Assembly: GCF_003026495.1 (NCBI RefSeq)
Contig: NZ_PYMA01000001.1
Coordinates: forward strand, 1 to 64,000
DNA: 64,000 nucleotides
Source: Photobacterium sanctipauli
GTDB lineage: Bacteria; Pseudomonadota; Gammaproteobacteria; Enterobacterales; Vibrionaceae
Direction of reading: 5' to 3'
The number at the start of each line of letters is the position of its first letter. Within the stretch, counting starts at the first letter, position 1. Position numbers and translations under genes: made by a program. Shown one piece after another: positions 46,769-55,178 of the stretch. Below the pieces are notes generated by a model. That model did no database searches. It was given only the letters and a program-made list of their open reading frames with translations, and had not been told where the DNA came from.

Positions 46769-47812
46769 TTACGTTTGAATGAATACTTCTTTTGGCTGGT
46801 GCTGTTCAAGCTTGGCCGCTTGTTGTGCTTGTACCACTGTCACAGCAATAACATGGTATATATCCTCAACACTACATCCTCGTGACAAATCATTGGCTGG
46901 TTTGGCTAATCCTTGCAGGAGTGGGCCAATGGCGATAGCACCGCCAACACGTTCAGCCAGTTTGTAGCCAATGTTTCCCGCTTCCAGGTTTGGGAAAATC
47001 AGCACGTTCGATTGCCCTTTTACCTTGGAATTCGGCAGTTTTTTCTGGGCGATCTCAGCCACAATTGCCGCATCAAGCTGTACATCATTATCAATGGCCA
47101 AGTTCGGTTGCTGCTGCTTAACGTATTCGGATGCCTCGACTACTTTATCAACCGCCATATGCTTCGCGCTACCATTGGTTGAAAAAGACAACATGGCCAC
47201 TTTCGGCTCTTCCATCAACAAACTTTTCGCGCTTTCAGCAGCCGATAGCGCAATATTGGCGAGCTGCTTAGCATTGGGATCCACCACTAGGCCGCAGTCC
47301 GAGAAGATCATGCCGCCTTTAAGGTGATGAAAAGGCTGGCATAACATCATCAAGAAAAAGCTCGACACCAGCTCGCTGTTTGGGCTCATACCGATGACCT
47401 GAATCGCATTCCTGACAACATCGCCAGTGGTGTGAACAGCACCTGCAACTGAGCCATCCGCTCTCCCCTGCCTCACCAGCATATTAGCAAAGCAGAGCGG
47501 CTTAAGTACCTCCTGCTCTGCTTGCGATAATGTCATTCCCTTCTTCGCACGTAGCTCATATAAAGCATCAGCAAAACCTTGTGTGTGAGGCGACATTCTG
47601 GGGTCGATAAGCTCAATACCATCGAGTGGCATCGCCATTTGCTCTAGATCCCTTTTGATCCTTTGCGCATCGCCAACCAGTATGATTTCCGCCAATCCTT
47701 GCGCAGCCACTTTTTGTGCAGCAAGCAATACCCGCTTGTCTTCGGCTTCGCACAATACAATGCGTTTAGGGTGTTTCTTTGCTTGCTCTATGATTCTATT
47801 AATTGCTTTCAT
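46769..47812 (-). CDS. pta: Phosphate acetyltransferase, Pta (short form)
   Basis: Pta converts acetyl phosphate from Xsc to acetyl-CoA. The protein has 347 residues, a single catalytic domain as in clostridial Pta rather than the long enteric form. Motifs: KRIVLCEAEDKRVLLAAQKV at the start, GRADGSVAGAVHTTGDVVRN near 140, SNVLIFPNLEAGNIGYKLAE near 280. I begin it at the ATG at 47812, after AGGCAG. It lies between tauE and the divergent iclR gene, with the shared 15-bp motif in the gap. That links it to the tau pathway rather than to general acetate metabolism. Confidence 0.92.
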   Translation of the reverse strand: MKAINRIIEQAKKHPKRIVLCEAEDKRVLLAAQKVAAQGLAEIILVGDAQRIKRDLEQMAMPLDGIELIDPRMSPHTQGFADALYELRAKKGMTLSQAEQEVLKPLCFANMLVRQGRADGSVAGAVHTTGDVVRNAIQVIGMSPNSELVSSFFLMMLCQPFHHLKGGMIFSDCGLVVDPNAKQLANIALSAAESAKSLLMEEPKVAMLSFSTNGSAKHMAVDKVVEASEYVKQQQPNLAIDNDVQLDAAIVAEIAQKKLPNSKVKGQSNVLIFPNLEAGNIGYKLAERVGGAIAIGPLLQGLAKPANDLSRGCSVEDIYHVIAVTVVQAQQAAKLEQHQPKEVFIQT

Positions 47813-47855
47813 TCTGCCTGCCTTAATCGGCCTCACAATACAAACAACAAATAAT

Positions 47856-47870
47856 GAGACAAATAATTCC
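47856..47870. promoter_or_regulatory. Shared 15-bp motif (GAGACAAATAATTCC), pta/iclR side
   Basis: This lies about 45-60 bp upstream of the pta start and between pta and the divergent iclR gene. It matches the motifs at 38972 and 43144. Confidence 0.6.
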
Positions 47871-48023
47871 ATTTAATGATACATGTGCAAATATTAATCA
47901 CTATATCGCAAATCGTCAACGCAGATTCAAATAAATGATATAATCAATGGACATAAGTGAGTTCGAGATGACTTGGGTATAGTATTAAGTTGATAATATT
48001 ATGTTGAAAGGAATCAAACAGAT

Positions 48024-48830
48024 ATGACAATTGCAGAAATAGTGAAAAACACAGAGCCTACCCGTATTGAAGGGGATACCCCAACGCTTCGCCTTTTCTC
48101 TTTGCTCGAAGTAATTGCAGAGAAAGACGAATTTTTCTCCCTACAGGGGCTAGTTGAAGAAACCGGATTACCAAAGCCTACCTTGCACCGCATGCTCCAA
48201 CAACTCGAGAATGCAGGCATTATCCAGCGTGATGGCGATGACCGCCACTACAGCTCAGGCGTACGTTTGCGTAACCTCGCAGAGAAGCTCTTGCTCAATA
48301 GCACCACGCACAGTGCTAGGCACACTGTACTGACTCAGCTAAAAGAAGAGGTGGGCGAAAGCTGTAACTTAACCGCACTATCGGGTGGCGAGATCATTTA
48401 TGTCGACCGAGTCGAGACCGAAGCCCCGCTGCGTTTTTACCTGCATCCAGGATCACGAGTACCAGTCCACTGCTCTGCTACAGGAAAACTCTTTTTGGCG
48501 AATATGAGCCCATCACAACGCCGCCGCCTGTTAAACAATGTGCCCCTCACCCAGTATACGAAAAAAACCATTATCGACTTCGAGGCACTTGAAGAAGAGC
48601 TAGCCCTCGTCAAAGCCAATGGCTATGCCATTGATAATGAGGAATTCCTACCAGGTTTATTCTGTGTCGCAGTTTTGGTGCCAGCTAAAAACGGCCGTTC
48701 GAACTTGGGTATCGCTATCCAAGCGCCAATTATGCGCTTAAAGCCAGAACAAGCTTTGCACTTCCTTCCAGCCTTGCAACGCGCCGCTGCTGCCTTGGCA
48801 AAAATTGAAGAAGAAAGCTGGCCGAAATAA
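48024..48830 (+). CDS. IclR family transcriptional regulator of the taurine locus
   Basis: This 268-residue protein has an N-terminal winged helix (LRLFSLLEVIAEKDEFFSLQ, then TGLPKPTLHRMLQQLENAGI) and a C-terminal IclR effector domain (RFYLHPGSRVPVHCSATGKL, ANGYAIDNEEFLPGLFCVAV). It is divergent from pta-tauE and shares its motif-bearing control region, so it probably regulates the tau genes. Rhodobacter-type loci are controlled by TauR of a GntR/MocR type instead. The ligand could be taurine, sulfoacetaldehyde or acetyl phosphate; none can be read from the sequence. A palindromic repeat and a strong terminator follow. Confidence 0.88.
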   Translation: MTIAEIVKNTEPTRIEGDTPTLRLFSLLEVIAEKDEFFSLQGLVEETGLPKPTLHRMLQQLENAGIIQRDGDDRHYSSGVRLRNLAEKLLLNSTTHSARHTVLTQLKEEVGESCNLTALSGGEIIYVDRVETEAPLRFYLHPGSRVPVHCSATGKLFLANMSPSQRRRLLNNVPLTQYTKKTIIDFEALEEELALVKANGYAIDNEEFLPGLFCVAVLVPAKNGRSNLGIAIQAPIMRLKPEQALHFLPALQRAAAALAKIEEESWPK

Positions 48831-48838
48831 TGAGTGGT

Positions 48839-48881
48839 CATATACCCAAGTTACTGCATCTTGAAGTAGCTTGGGTATATA
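48839..48881. repeat. Dispersed palindromic repeat (tatacccaag family)
   Basis: ATATACCCAAGTTACT and AGTAGCTTGGGTATAT pair as an imperfect stem around GCATCTTGA. The copy sits just after iclR and just before its terminator. Confidence 0.75.
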
Positions 48882-48882
48882 T

Positions 48883-48910
48883 AAATCCGCGTTATTACAC
48901 GCGGATTTTT
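48883..48910 (+). terminator. Terminator after iclR
   Basis: AAATCCGCG and CGCGGATTT pair perfectly around an 8-nt loop, followed by TT. Confidence 0.85.
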
Positions 48911-48954
48911 ATATCGAAGATTTAAAGTCACTTGCTGCTACAAATCGGATAAAC

Positions 48955-49806
48955 TCATGACACAGCTAATGTATTCATCTTACGCATTCTTTTCTGTTGG
49001 TAGAGTTTTACATCGGCGTTTTTTAATGATGCATCAAAATCTGCATGGTTACTCATTGCATCCAAGCCAAAGCTAAATGAAACACCTTTGAACCTTTCAC
49101 TCCGCTCAACATACGATCGGGCTTCTACCAGAATATTCTCTGCTTGTTGAATTGATGCACAGTCAAAAACAATGACAAATTCATCGCCACCTATCCGATA
49201 AACACAGTCGTGTCGACTTAATGCTTGCTGCATATACTGAGTAAAGAGAATTAAGACTTCATCACCAACACTATGCCCGAAGTGATCATTAACCTGCTTA
49301 AAATTATCGAGATCTAAATAAGCAATAGTTTGATTTTCTTGGTAGGTACGCATCAGCAATGCGTGTTTGTTTAATGCTCCCGTTAAACCATCACGTTCGA
49401 GTTGAAACTTAAGTTTCTTCTCAACCTTCACCCGGTCGGTGATATCCCAAGCCATCAAAGCAACGTGCGGTTGATTATCGATTTCAAGAAAGTACCTAAC
49501 TGACTCAAAATAGCTTGAGCCCATTGACTCAATCAAGACAAGAATGGACTCTTCGCTTTCAAAAAGCTGCTCGTCATTATGCTGACACTGGATCAGCAAA
49601 TCAATCACATCGCTATCGTCAACTAACTCTGAGATATCCTTAAGGGTCTTTCCCATGACTTCAAAAGGGAAAAAGCTTTTATAGATTTGATTATAAGCAA
49701 CATGCTCACCGCTCATCTTTCTAACGGTGAAAAAGCCTGGAAAGCTTTCGGATATTAAATTAACTATTTCATTCTTCTGATAGTTATCTGTATCTATATA
49801 TATCAT
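48955..49806 (-). CDS. PAS-GGDEF diguanylate cyclase
   Basis: This 283-residue soluble protein probably makes c-di-GMP. A PAS-like sensor domain occupies about residues 15-135. The GGDEF domain follows (about 145-280), with the start GDGLTGALNKHALLMR-type motif (seen as LERDGLTGALNKHALLMR) and active-site RIGGDEFVIVFD. The inhibitory-site pattern RxxD, five residues before the motif, is not conserved (SRHDCVY), so product inhibition may be weak. No membrane segment is seen. The gene stands alone. Confidence 0.9.
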   Translation of the reverse strand: MIYIDTDNYQKNEIVNLISESFPGFFTVRKMSGEHVAYNQIYKSFFPFEVMGKTLKDISELVDDSDVIDLLIQCQHNDEQLFESEESILVLIESMGSSYFESVRYFLEIDNQPHVALMAWDITDRVKVEKKLKFQLERDGLTGALNKHALLMRTYQENQTIAYLDLDNFKQVNDHFGHSVGDEVLILFTQYMQQALSRHDCVYRIGGDEFVIVFDCASIQQAENILVEARSYVERSERFKGVSFSFGLDAMSNHADFDASLKNADVKLYQQKRMRKMNTLAVS

Positions 49807-50234
49807 TCAACCACCACTATCAAACTTCTTCCTTTTGGGCTACCAACCATTCATGCTGATAATATGTTGAGCGATTTATACTTTTATTAATAATACCTAT
49901 ATGATTAAGACTTATCTTATATATAGGTAATACCAGCAATCACTAAAACGAGTTAGCTTACTCAATTAAGAATAAACACCTTACCCCTCTTTGTATAGTT
50001 AAATAGCCACCTATTAGGTATATGAGTCAAATTTTGTTATGACAATTAGACATAGTTGTACATTAAAAAGCCTACACAGATAGTTAAATAAAATTTGCAA
50101 ATACAATACCGACTTATATTTAGCATAGAAATAAAAAGCAGTTATCTAATAAAAAAGCATTTGCCGAAATAAACAAATGCTTTCTTGGTACTTTTTATTA
50201 TTTATCTGTATAACAAACTTTCCAACACGGCCTA
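49807..50234. other. 428-bp AT-rich gap between a GGDEF gene and the DMT permease gene
   Basis: It holds a hairpin terminator at 50154-50183 and an AT-rich inverted repeat around 49892-49930 (ACCTATAT and ATATAGGT). No convincing coding or RNA gene was seen. Confidence 0.4.
50154..50183 (-). terminator. Terminator of the DMT permease gene
   Basis: AAAGCATTTG and CAAATGCTTT pair perfectly over 10 bp around a 10-nt loop, with A/T-rich flanks. Confidence 0.8.
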
Positions 50235-51146
50235 TTACAGCAACCTTTCCATCCGCGATTTTCTGTACTGTTTGAACTTGCCGACCACTAAGCCACTGCC
50301 ACGGTATATCAATAGTGAAAACAAAATCATCAGACAACCAAGCACCTTGTGGGCTGGCATCTCCTCACCGTACCACAACACACTGAGTACCACCGTCCAC
50401 ACGGGTTCTAATAACATGATAATGGCGGCATTCGCGGCCGTTGAATGCTTCTGACCTGATGTTTGCATTACGTAGCGGATACTGGTTGCGACCACCACAC
50501 TGAGGAAGAACCACATCCAAATATCACTGCCTACCGATTCCGGTCGGGTCTCAAATAGTAGGGAGGCAATTAAGCCCATGGAGCCTGTGACAAACAGCTG
50601 TAAGCACGTTAATAACAAGGTGGGAATACGACGGGCATATTTGCCATTGAAGTTAAAATGGACTGCCAGCAAAACAGCGGATGCTAAAAACCATACCTGG
50701 CTGGCAGACGCTTGCCATCCATTCCCGCCCCCCAATGACAGCATCAATAGCCCAGCGATAGCAATAGGCAACGAAATCCAAAACAAGCGTGATGGAGCTT
50801 GCTTAAACAGCGGCCATGCCACTAACGGGACAAACAGCATGGAGAGGCTCATGATGAACGCCCCCTCTCCTAGCGTATCGCTAATTGAAATGGCATAGAT
50901 CCACACCAAGAGCGCAGTTGCAAGAATACACCCGACCCCCATAGCCTTGACCATATCGCTGTTTTTTACTTGGCGAATACTGCGAAAGCAAAATGGCAAT
51001 AGTAACAGCGACGCTAGAAGGAACCGCAAACCAACAAAACCAAATGCTGGTAAGCCTTGTATCGCCTCCTTGGAAAAAATCCAACCGGCAGCTGCAAGCA
51101 TGGTGGTGGCTACCAATATAAAATCGGCACGTCGCTCTAGTTTCAT
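50235..51146 (-). CDS. DMT superfamily transporter (EamA type)
   Basis: This protein of about 303 residues has two EamA repeats with ten predicted membrane spans. FILVATTMLAAAGWIFSKEA begins the first and the second ends in VLGCLMILFSLLIYRGSGLV. I start at the ATG at 51146, preceded by TAGGAAC. It is an inner-membrane metabolite exporter of unknown substrate. A hairpin lies after it. It is monocistronic and separates the tau locus from inositol cluster 2, without obvious link to either. Confidence 0.9.
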   Translation of the reverse strand: MKLERRADFILVATTMLAAAGWIFSKEAIQGLPAFGFVGLRFLLASLLLLPFCFRSIRQVKNSDMVKAMGVGCILATALLVWIYAISISDTLGEGAFIMSLSMLFVPLVAWPLFKQAPSRLFWISLPIAIAGLLMLSLGGGNGWQASASQVWFLASAVLLAVHFNFNGKYARRIPTLLLTCLQLFVTGSMGLIASLLFETRPESVGSDIWMWFFLSVVVATSIRYVMQTSGQKHSTAANAAIIMLLEPVWTVVLSVLWYGEEMPAHKVLGCLMILFSLLIYRGSGLVVGKFKQYRKSRMERLL

Positions 51147-51276
51147 GGTGTTCCTATAAAAAGTGCGGGTATTGTATGACAATTAATAAGTCATTATATC
51201 CTAGCCGAAGGCGAAATGGTGAATAAATGTCATTTACCGACATTTCGACTAATGGAATAAAGATGACACACATAAA

Positions 51277-51298
51277 AAAACTGGCCGAAGCCAGTTTT
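51277..51298. terminator. Terminator after rpiR2
   Basis: AAAACTGGC and GCCAGTTTT form a perfect 9-bp stem around CGAA. It lies beyond the rpiR2 stop, before the DMT gene. Confidence 0.85.
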
Positions 51299-51347
51299 AT
51301 GTAGTCTGAGTTTGCTAAGGAGCCTAAATTAATCAGGCCAGATAGCA

Positions 51348-52181
51348 CTATTCGGTTTCACGACACATCAAACTGACTGCCAAGGTTTGAGCTAAGTACA
51401 TCGAGCAGCTCAATGAGCGGAAGCCCATAATTTCGCCTTCTTGCACTTCGAAGCACACGTCCATTTTGCTGCCATGGGCGGTCATCTGGTTATCTGTAAT
51501 CGCCACCACTGGTACCCCTTTTTCGTAAGCCGATTCAATCAACTCACTGGTTTCAGGCGCATAAGGTGCAAAAGTGACGGTGAACAATACGTCATTCTTA
51601 TTCATTCGACGTGTCATCGGTGTCAGCATACCACCGTGGTCATCGAGCAACACCACGTTATTATCTGACTTCATCAAGGCATACCACATATAGAAGGCAA
51701 CAGGGTAAGCACGGCGCATGCCTTGGATATAAATCGTGTCTGCCGCATCCATCAAGGCAACAGCACGTTCAAGCTTCTGCGGCGATACCCGCATTTGCAA
51801 TTGCTCTAGCGCATCGACATTGGCTGTACCAAAATCTTCAAAAATAGCCGTTGGCGACTCGGGGCGAACTTCTTCACCCTCACGCGCTTTTCTTACTCGC
51901 TCTTTATAATCACGAGGGCGGTTCAGGTATTGGTCACGGAACAGCGCCTGCATAGAGCTGAAACCAGAAAAACCCATCGCATTAGAAAAGCGGCTTAATG
52001 TTGAAAGTGGCACATTGGCTTGCTCAGCAATAGTTGCCATCGTTTCAACAGCCACGAGCATAGGCTGAGCCATTACGAAGTCAGCAACCTGCTGTAGTCG
52101 GCCACTTAGTGTATCGTACCGCTTAACAATCAGTTCTCGTAATGTGTCTAAATCAGCAGGTACGTGTTCTGCAACTTCCAT
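51348..52181 (-). CDS. RpiR family transcriptional regulator, copy 2
   Basis: This 277-residue regulator is a paralogue of the protein at 29282. It has the HTH_6 domain (YDTLSGRLQQVADFVMAQPM, then PLSTLSRFSNAMGFSGFSSM) and a C-terminal SIS domain (DTIYIQGMRRAYPVAFYMWY). It is the distal minus-strand neighbour of iolJ but separated from it by a bidirectional terminator at 52222. It could recognise the GAAA-N6-TTTC sites of cluster 2, or the same sites as copy 1; the HTH segments of the two are close but not identical. Confidence 0.88.
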   Translation of the reverse strand: MEVAEHVPADLDTLRELIVKRYDTLSGRLQQVADFVMAQPMLVAVETMATIAEQANVPLSTLSRFSNAMGFSGFSSMQALFRDQYLNRPRDYKERVRKAREGEEVRPESPTAIFEDFGTANVDALEQLQMRVSPQKLERAVALMDAADTIYIQGMRRAYPVAFYMWYALMKSDNNVVLLDDHGGMLTPMTRRMNKNDVLFTVTFAPYAPETSELIESAYEKGVPVVAITDNQMTAHGSKMDVCFEVQEGEIMGFRSLSCSMYLAQTLAVSLMCRETE

Positions 52182-52221
52182 ACTTCGCCGACCTCCTAGA
52201 ATGCAATAATAACAATAAATT

Positions 52222-52250
52222 ATACCCCAGCCTGAATTAAGCTGGGGTAT
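52222..52250. terminator. Bidirectional terminator between iolJ and rpiR2
   Basis: ATACCCCAGC and GCTGGGGTAT form a perfect 10-bp stem with a 9-nt loop, followed on the plus side by seven T. It ends the minus-strand iolE2-to-iolJ operon. Confidence 0.9.
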
Positions 52251-52257
52251 GTTTTTT

Positions 52258-53085
52258 TCACGATAGTAGCTTAAAGTTGCGTATCGCTTCTTCCTTCACA
52301 AACGGCATCGCCTTCTTCATGAAGTAAATACGGTCGAACTTGTTCGGCTCTTCGTTCATAAAGTCGCGCAGGTTGTGACCTAGCGCCTGACGCAAGCAGG
52401 TACCAATGTTGAATTTAGAGACACGGGTACGTTTTAGCACCTGCATATCTTCATCACGAATGCCGCTTGTACCGTGAATCACCAATGGAATAGATACTTC
52501 GTTCGCGATTTTATCCAGCAAACCAAAGTTGATCGTACAAGTTGGTTCAGTTAAACGGTGTACGTTACCCACTGAGATTGCCACACAATCGGCACCACTT
52601 TCTTCAGCAAAGCGCGCTGCATCAGCAGGGCTAGTGTCAATGGTCTTAATGTGGTCACGACCTTCATCATAAGGGACAGAACCAATTTCACCTTCAACCG
52701 ACGCGCCTAGTGCGTGGGCGACATCCGCCACTTTTCGAGTTCGCGCAATGTTCTCTTCCAGCGGTAGCTGAGATCCGTCGAACATAACCGAGCTAAAGCC
52801 AGCTTTCAATGCGCGGAATACGATCTCTTCTTCGTATGTATGATCCAGATGCAAACAGACCGGAACTGAGCTATTTTTCGCCAAGGTTAGGAACATTGCA
52901 GCGGCCGTTTCTACCCCGTAGAAATCAACAACGTCTTTGTTACAGGCCAAAATAACTGGCTTATTCACTTCCTCAGCCGCTTCAACTACTGCGCGTGCAT
53001 CTTCATAGCCAAATACATTGAAACATGGGACTGAGTAATCTGACGCTGCTGCGTGCGGCAATAAATCATTTAAGTTTACGAGCAT
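52258..53085 (-). CDS. iolJ: Class II aldolase, IolJ-like (6-phospho-5-dehydro-2-deoxy-gluconate aldolase)
   Basis: This 275-residue zinc-dependent aldolase of the FbaA/GatY/KbaY family probably cleaves the phosphorylated product of IolC to DHAP and malonic semialdehyde. Metal residues are seen in VCLHLDHTYEEE, VEGEIGSVPYDEG and PLVIHGTSGIRDEDM, and the C-terminal KFNIGTCLRQALGHN matches the family. GGAGGGC precedes the ATG. It is the last gene of cluster 2, which lacks the DUF2090 domain found fused in cluster 1. Fructose-bisphosphate or tagatose-bisphosphate aldolase activity is the alternative. Confidence 0.9.
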   Translation of the reverse strand: MLVNLNDLLPHAAASDYSVPCFNVFGYEDARAVVEAAEEVNKPVILACNKDVVDFYGVETAAAMFLTLAKNSSVPVCLHLDHTYEEEIVFRALKAGFSSVMFDGSQLPLEENIARTRKVADVAHALGASVEGEIGSVPYDEGRDHIKTIDTSPADAARFAEESGADCVAISVGNVHRLTEPTCTINFGLLDKIANEVSIPLVIHGTSGIRDEDMQVLKRTRVSKFNIGTCLRQALGHNLRDFMNEEPNKFDRIYFMKKAMPFVKEEAIRNFKLLS

Positions 53086-53101
53086 ATTATTGCCCTCCGT
53101 G

Positions 53102-53971
53102 TTATTTGAATTTGGCGATCATGTCCTTGATGCCAGGAATAGTTTCTACTTGGTACTCATGATGCGGGTCGAAGTGCTGAATCAGTGACTTCTCTGTTTT
53201 CCCCACAATGATGGTGAAGTAGTACATCTCGTAACCCGGAGCAGCAACGCTTGGGTGGTAACCTTTATCAATGGCAATCACAGAGCCGGTACGTACGTGG
53301 TATACAGGGCCGAAGTCGTCTTCATGCTCATACAAGAACTGAGCGCCGAAACCGAAATCAGGGTTGAAGCGGAACTGGTAAACCTCTTCGTATAGCGTTT
53401 CTTTGCTACCGTCAGGCTTAACACGGTCTTCATCGTGCTTGTGAGGAGGGAAACCAGACCAACCACCCGCACCAACGGTGAACAGTTCGCTGACCAACAG
53501 GCGGCCACGGTTATCGGCATTAGATTGGCCAAGTACGTGCTTGATCTTACGGTGTGTTTTGGTGTCATCAGAACCGTACTGAACAATATCGACGTTCTCT
53601 TCTCGTACGCAGAATGGTTCTAGCGACTCTTCGAACTTACCACCGGCAATCATGACATCGGCATTTTCACTCACACATTCGATTTCAGCTTTGTAGCCCA
53701 GTGGCACATACACCGCTTCTGGGTTGCCGTCCCATACTGATTTACGCTTACCAATGTTGTCGAAAACTTCTGTTTTTTCACCGTTAGTGACTGTGATTGA
53801 ACAAGTACCGCCGGCTAGCACAATAACTGACTCATAGCCTTCTACAACATGCTGATGCGACTCACCCTGTGCTAGGCGAACTTGGTTGAAATAACATAGT
53901 GGTGTTACTTCATCGTTCACATCAATGATTGGCTGGTTTTTATTATCAAATGGTGGGATATGCTTACCCAT
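53102..53971 (-). CDS. iolB: 5-deoxy-glucuronate isomerase, IolB-like (copy 2)
   Basis: This 289-residue bicupin is of the IolB family but clearly different from the copy at 31455. Metal-binding residues are in SGFPPHKHDEDRV and DKGYHPSVAAPGYEMYYFT; GGTCSITVTNG lies in the N-terminal half. It should convert 5-deoxy-glucuronate to 2-deoxy-5-keto-gluconate. It begins 200 bp after iolC2, with a structured RNA element between, and ends 16 bp before iolJ. Confidence 0.87.
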   Translation of the reverse strand: MGKHIPPFDNKNQPIIDVNDEVTPLCYFNQVRLAQGESHQHVVEGYESVIVLAGGTCSITVTNGEKTEVFDNIGKRKSVWDGNPEAVYVPLGYKAEIECVSENADVMIAGGKFEESLEPFCVREENVDIVQYGSDDTKTHRKIKHVLGQSNADNRGRLLVSELFTVGAGGWSGFPPHKHDEDRVKPDGSKETLYEEVYQFRFNPDFGFGAQFLYEHEDDFGPVYHVRTGSVIAIDKGYHPSVAAPGYEMYYFTIIVGKTEKSLIQHFDPHHEYQVETIPGIKDMIAKFK

Positions 53972-54069
53972 GATTCTCTCTCCTCACTGCCCTGCTTTTT
54001 CTTAGCGACATTCAGTTCAGCGTTATTATTCTTACAGTTATGTTTATTCGATGCTTTTTGAAATAAAAA

Positions 54070-54131
54070 AGCCGGGTCTCGATGGTTTGTACCTGTGGCA
54101 GACTGATTGAGCCATGGGCACCGACCCGGCT
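54070..54131 (-). ncRNA. Branched stem-loop with T-tail between iolC2 and iolB2
   Basis: On the minus strand AGCCGGGTC and GACCCGGCT pair perfectly and are followed by TTTTTTA. The 44-nt interior contains further complementarity (TGGC with GCCA, ATGG with CCAT), so a branched fold is likely. It could be an intrinsic terminator/attenuator between iolC2 and iolB2 or the 3' end of a small RNA made from the operon. Confidence 0.55.
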
Positions 54132-54170
54132 GACCTTAATTACCCTTGTCTCGCCGCGAAATGGCGACCA

Positions 54171-55166
54171 TTACAGGTTTTTTTCTCTGGTCTCAATAAA
54201 GTCAAACAGTTGTTCTTTGGTTGGCATTGCTTCTGTACAGCTATTGCCGCTTACGTTAATCGCCGCAGCTGCAGTACCGTGCTTCACGCCGTCTTCCAGT
54301 TCACCACCGTTTACTAGTGTCCAAATCAGGCCACCAGCAAACGAGTCACCTGAGCCAAATGGCTTCTGGACTTCAACCCGGAAGATACCTTGTTCAAACT
54401 TGTAACCGTCGCGGCAGTAAACCTTAGAGCCATACTCACCCGCTTTAATCACAACAACCTGGGTGTTTGCTCGCAGGAAGCGCTCGGCAGTGGCATCGTC
54501 ATCTTTATTGCCCGGCGCCAACACGGTTTCCATCATGTCGAACTCTTCGCGGTTACCGATAACGATGTCTGATAACCCTGCTGCGATGCCGTAGTAGATA
54601 GATGCATCCACATCGGTACGCCATGAATATGGGCGGTAGTCCACATCCAATACAACTAGCGTGTTGCTGCGACGCGCATGTTCCATTGCGATTAGGGTTG
54701 CTTCACGGCTCGGGCTTTCAGAAAGCGCGGTGCCGGTTACGACTAATACTTTCGAACTTGCGATGTACTCTGGGTCTACTTGCTCTGGCTTGATGGTCAA
54801 GTCAGACGCTTTGTTGCGGTAAATCAACACTGTACAGTCGCTTGGCTTCATCTCGGTAAACGCGACAGAAGTGCGAGAGCCCGAGTCGTCTGTCATCATG
54901 CCGTCAAGGTTGATACCTTGGCCTGACATGTACTGCTTCACATAGCCGCCGAATGCATCATCAGCGACACAACCTATAAATCCGACCTTGCCGCCTAATT
55001 TGCTCACTGCCACTGCGATGTTGGCTGCCGAGCCGCCGACGAACTTGTTGAAGCCTGAAATATCTGCCATATCCGTGTTTGATTCACGGGCGTAAAGATC
55101 TACGCCCGCACGTCCCAACACGATGGCATCCAGCTTACGGTCTTGCTGAAGTGCAATCTTTGTCAT
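54171..55166 (-). CDS. iolC: 5-dehydro-2-deoxygluconokinase, IolC-like (copy 2, no fusion)
   Basis: This 331-residue PfkB-family kinase phosphorylates 2-deoxy-5-keto-gluconate. Motifs are FNKFVGGSAANIAVAVSKLG near residue 40 and KPFGSGDSFAGGLIWTLVNG near 275. The GSGD at the anion hole replaces the usual GAGD but keeps the catalytic Asp. Unlike the cluster 1 protein it ends after the kinase domain. GGAAC stands before the ATG. It is 12 bp after the Gfo/Idh gene and followed by a stem-loop element. Confidence 0.9.
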   Translation of the reverse strand: MTKIALQQDRKLDAIVLGRAGVDLYARESNTDMADISGFNKFVGGSAANIAVAVSKLGGKVGFIGCVADDAFGGYVKQYMSGQGINLDGMMTDDSGSRTSVAFTEMKPSDCTVLIYRNKASDLTIKPEQVDPEYIASSKVLVVTGTALSESPSREATLIAMEHARRSNTLVVLDVDYRPYSWRTDVDASIYYGIAAGLSDIVIGNREEFDMMETVLAPGNKDDDATAERFLRANTQVVVIKAGEYGSKVYCRDGYKFEQGIFRVEVQKPFGSGDSFAGGLIWTLVNGGELEDGVKHGTAAAAINVSGNSCTEAMPTKEQLFDFIETREKNL

Positions 55167-55178
55167 GGTCCGTTCCTA

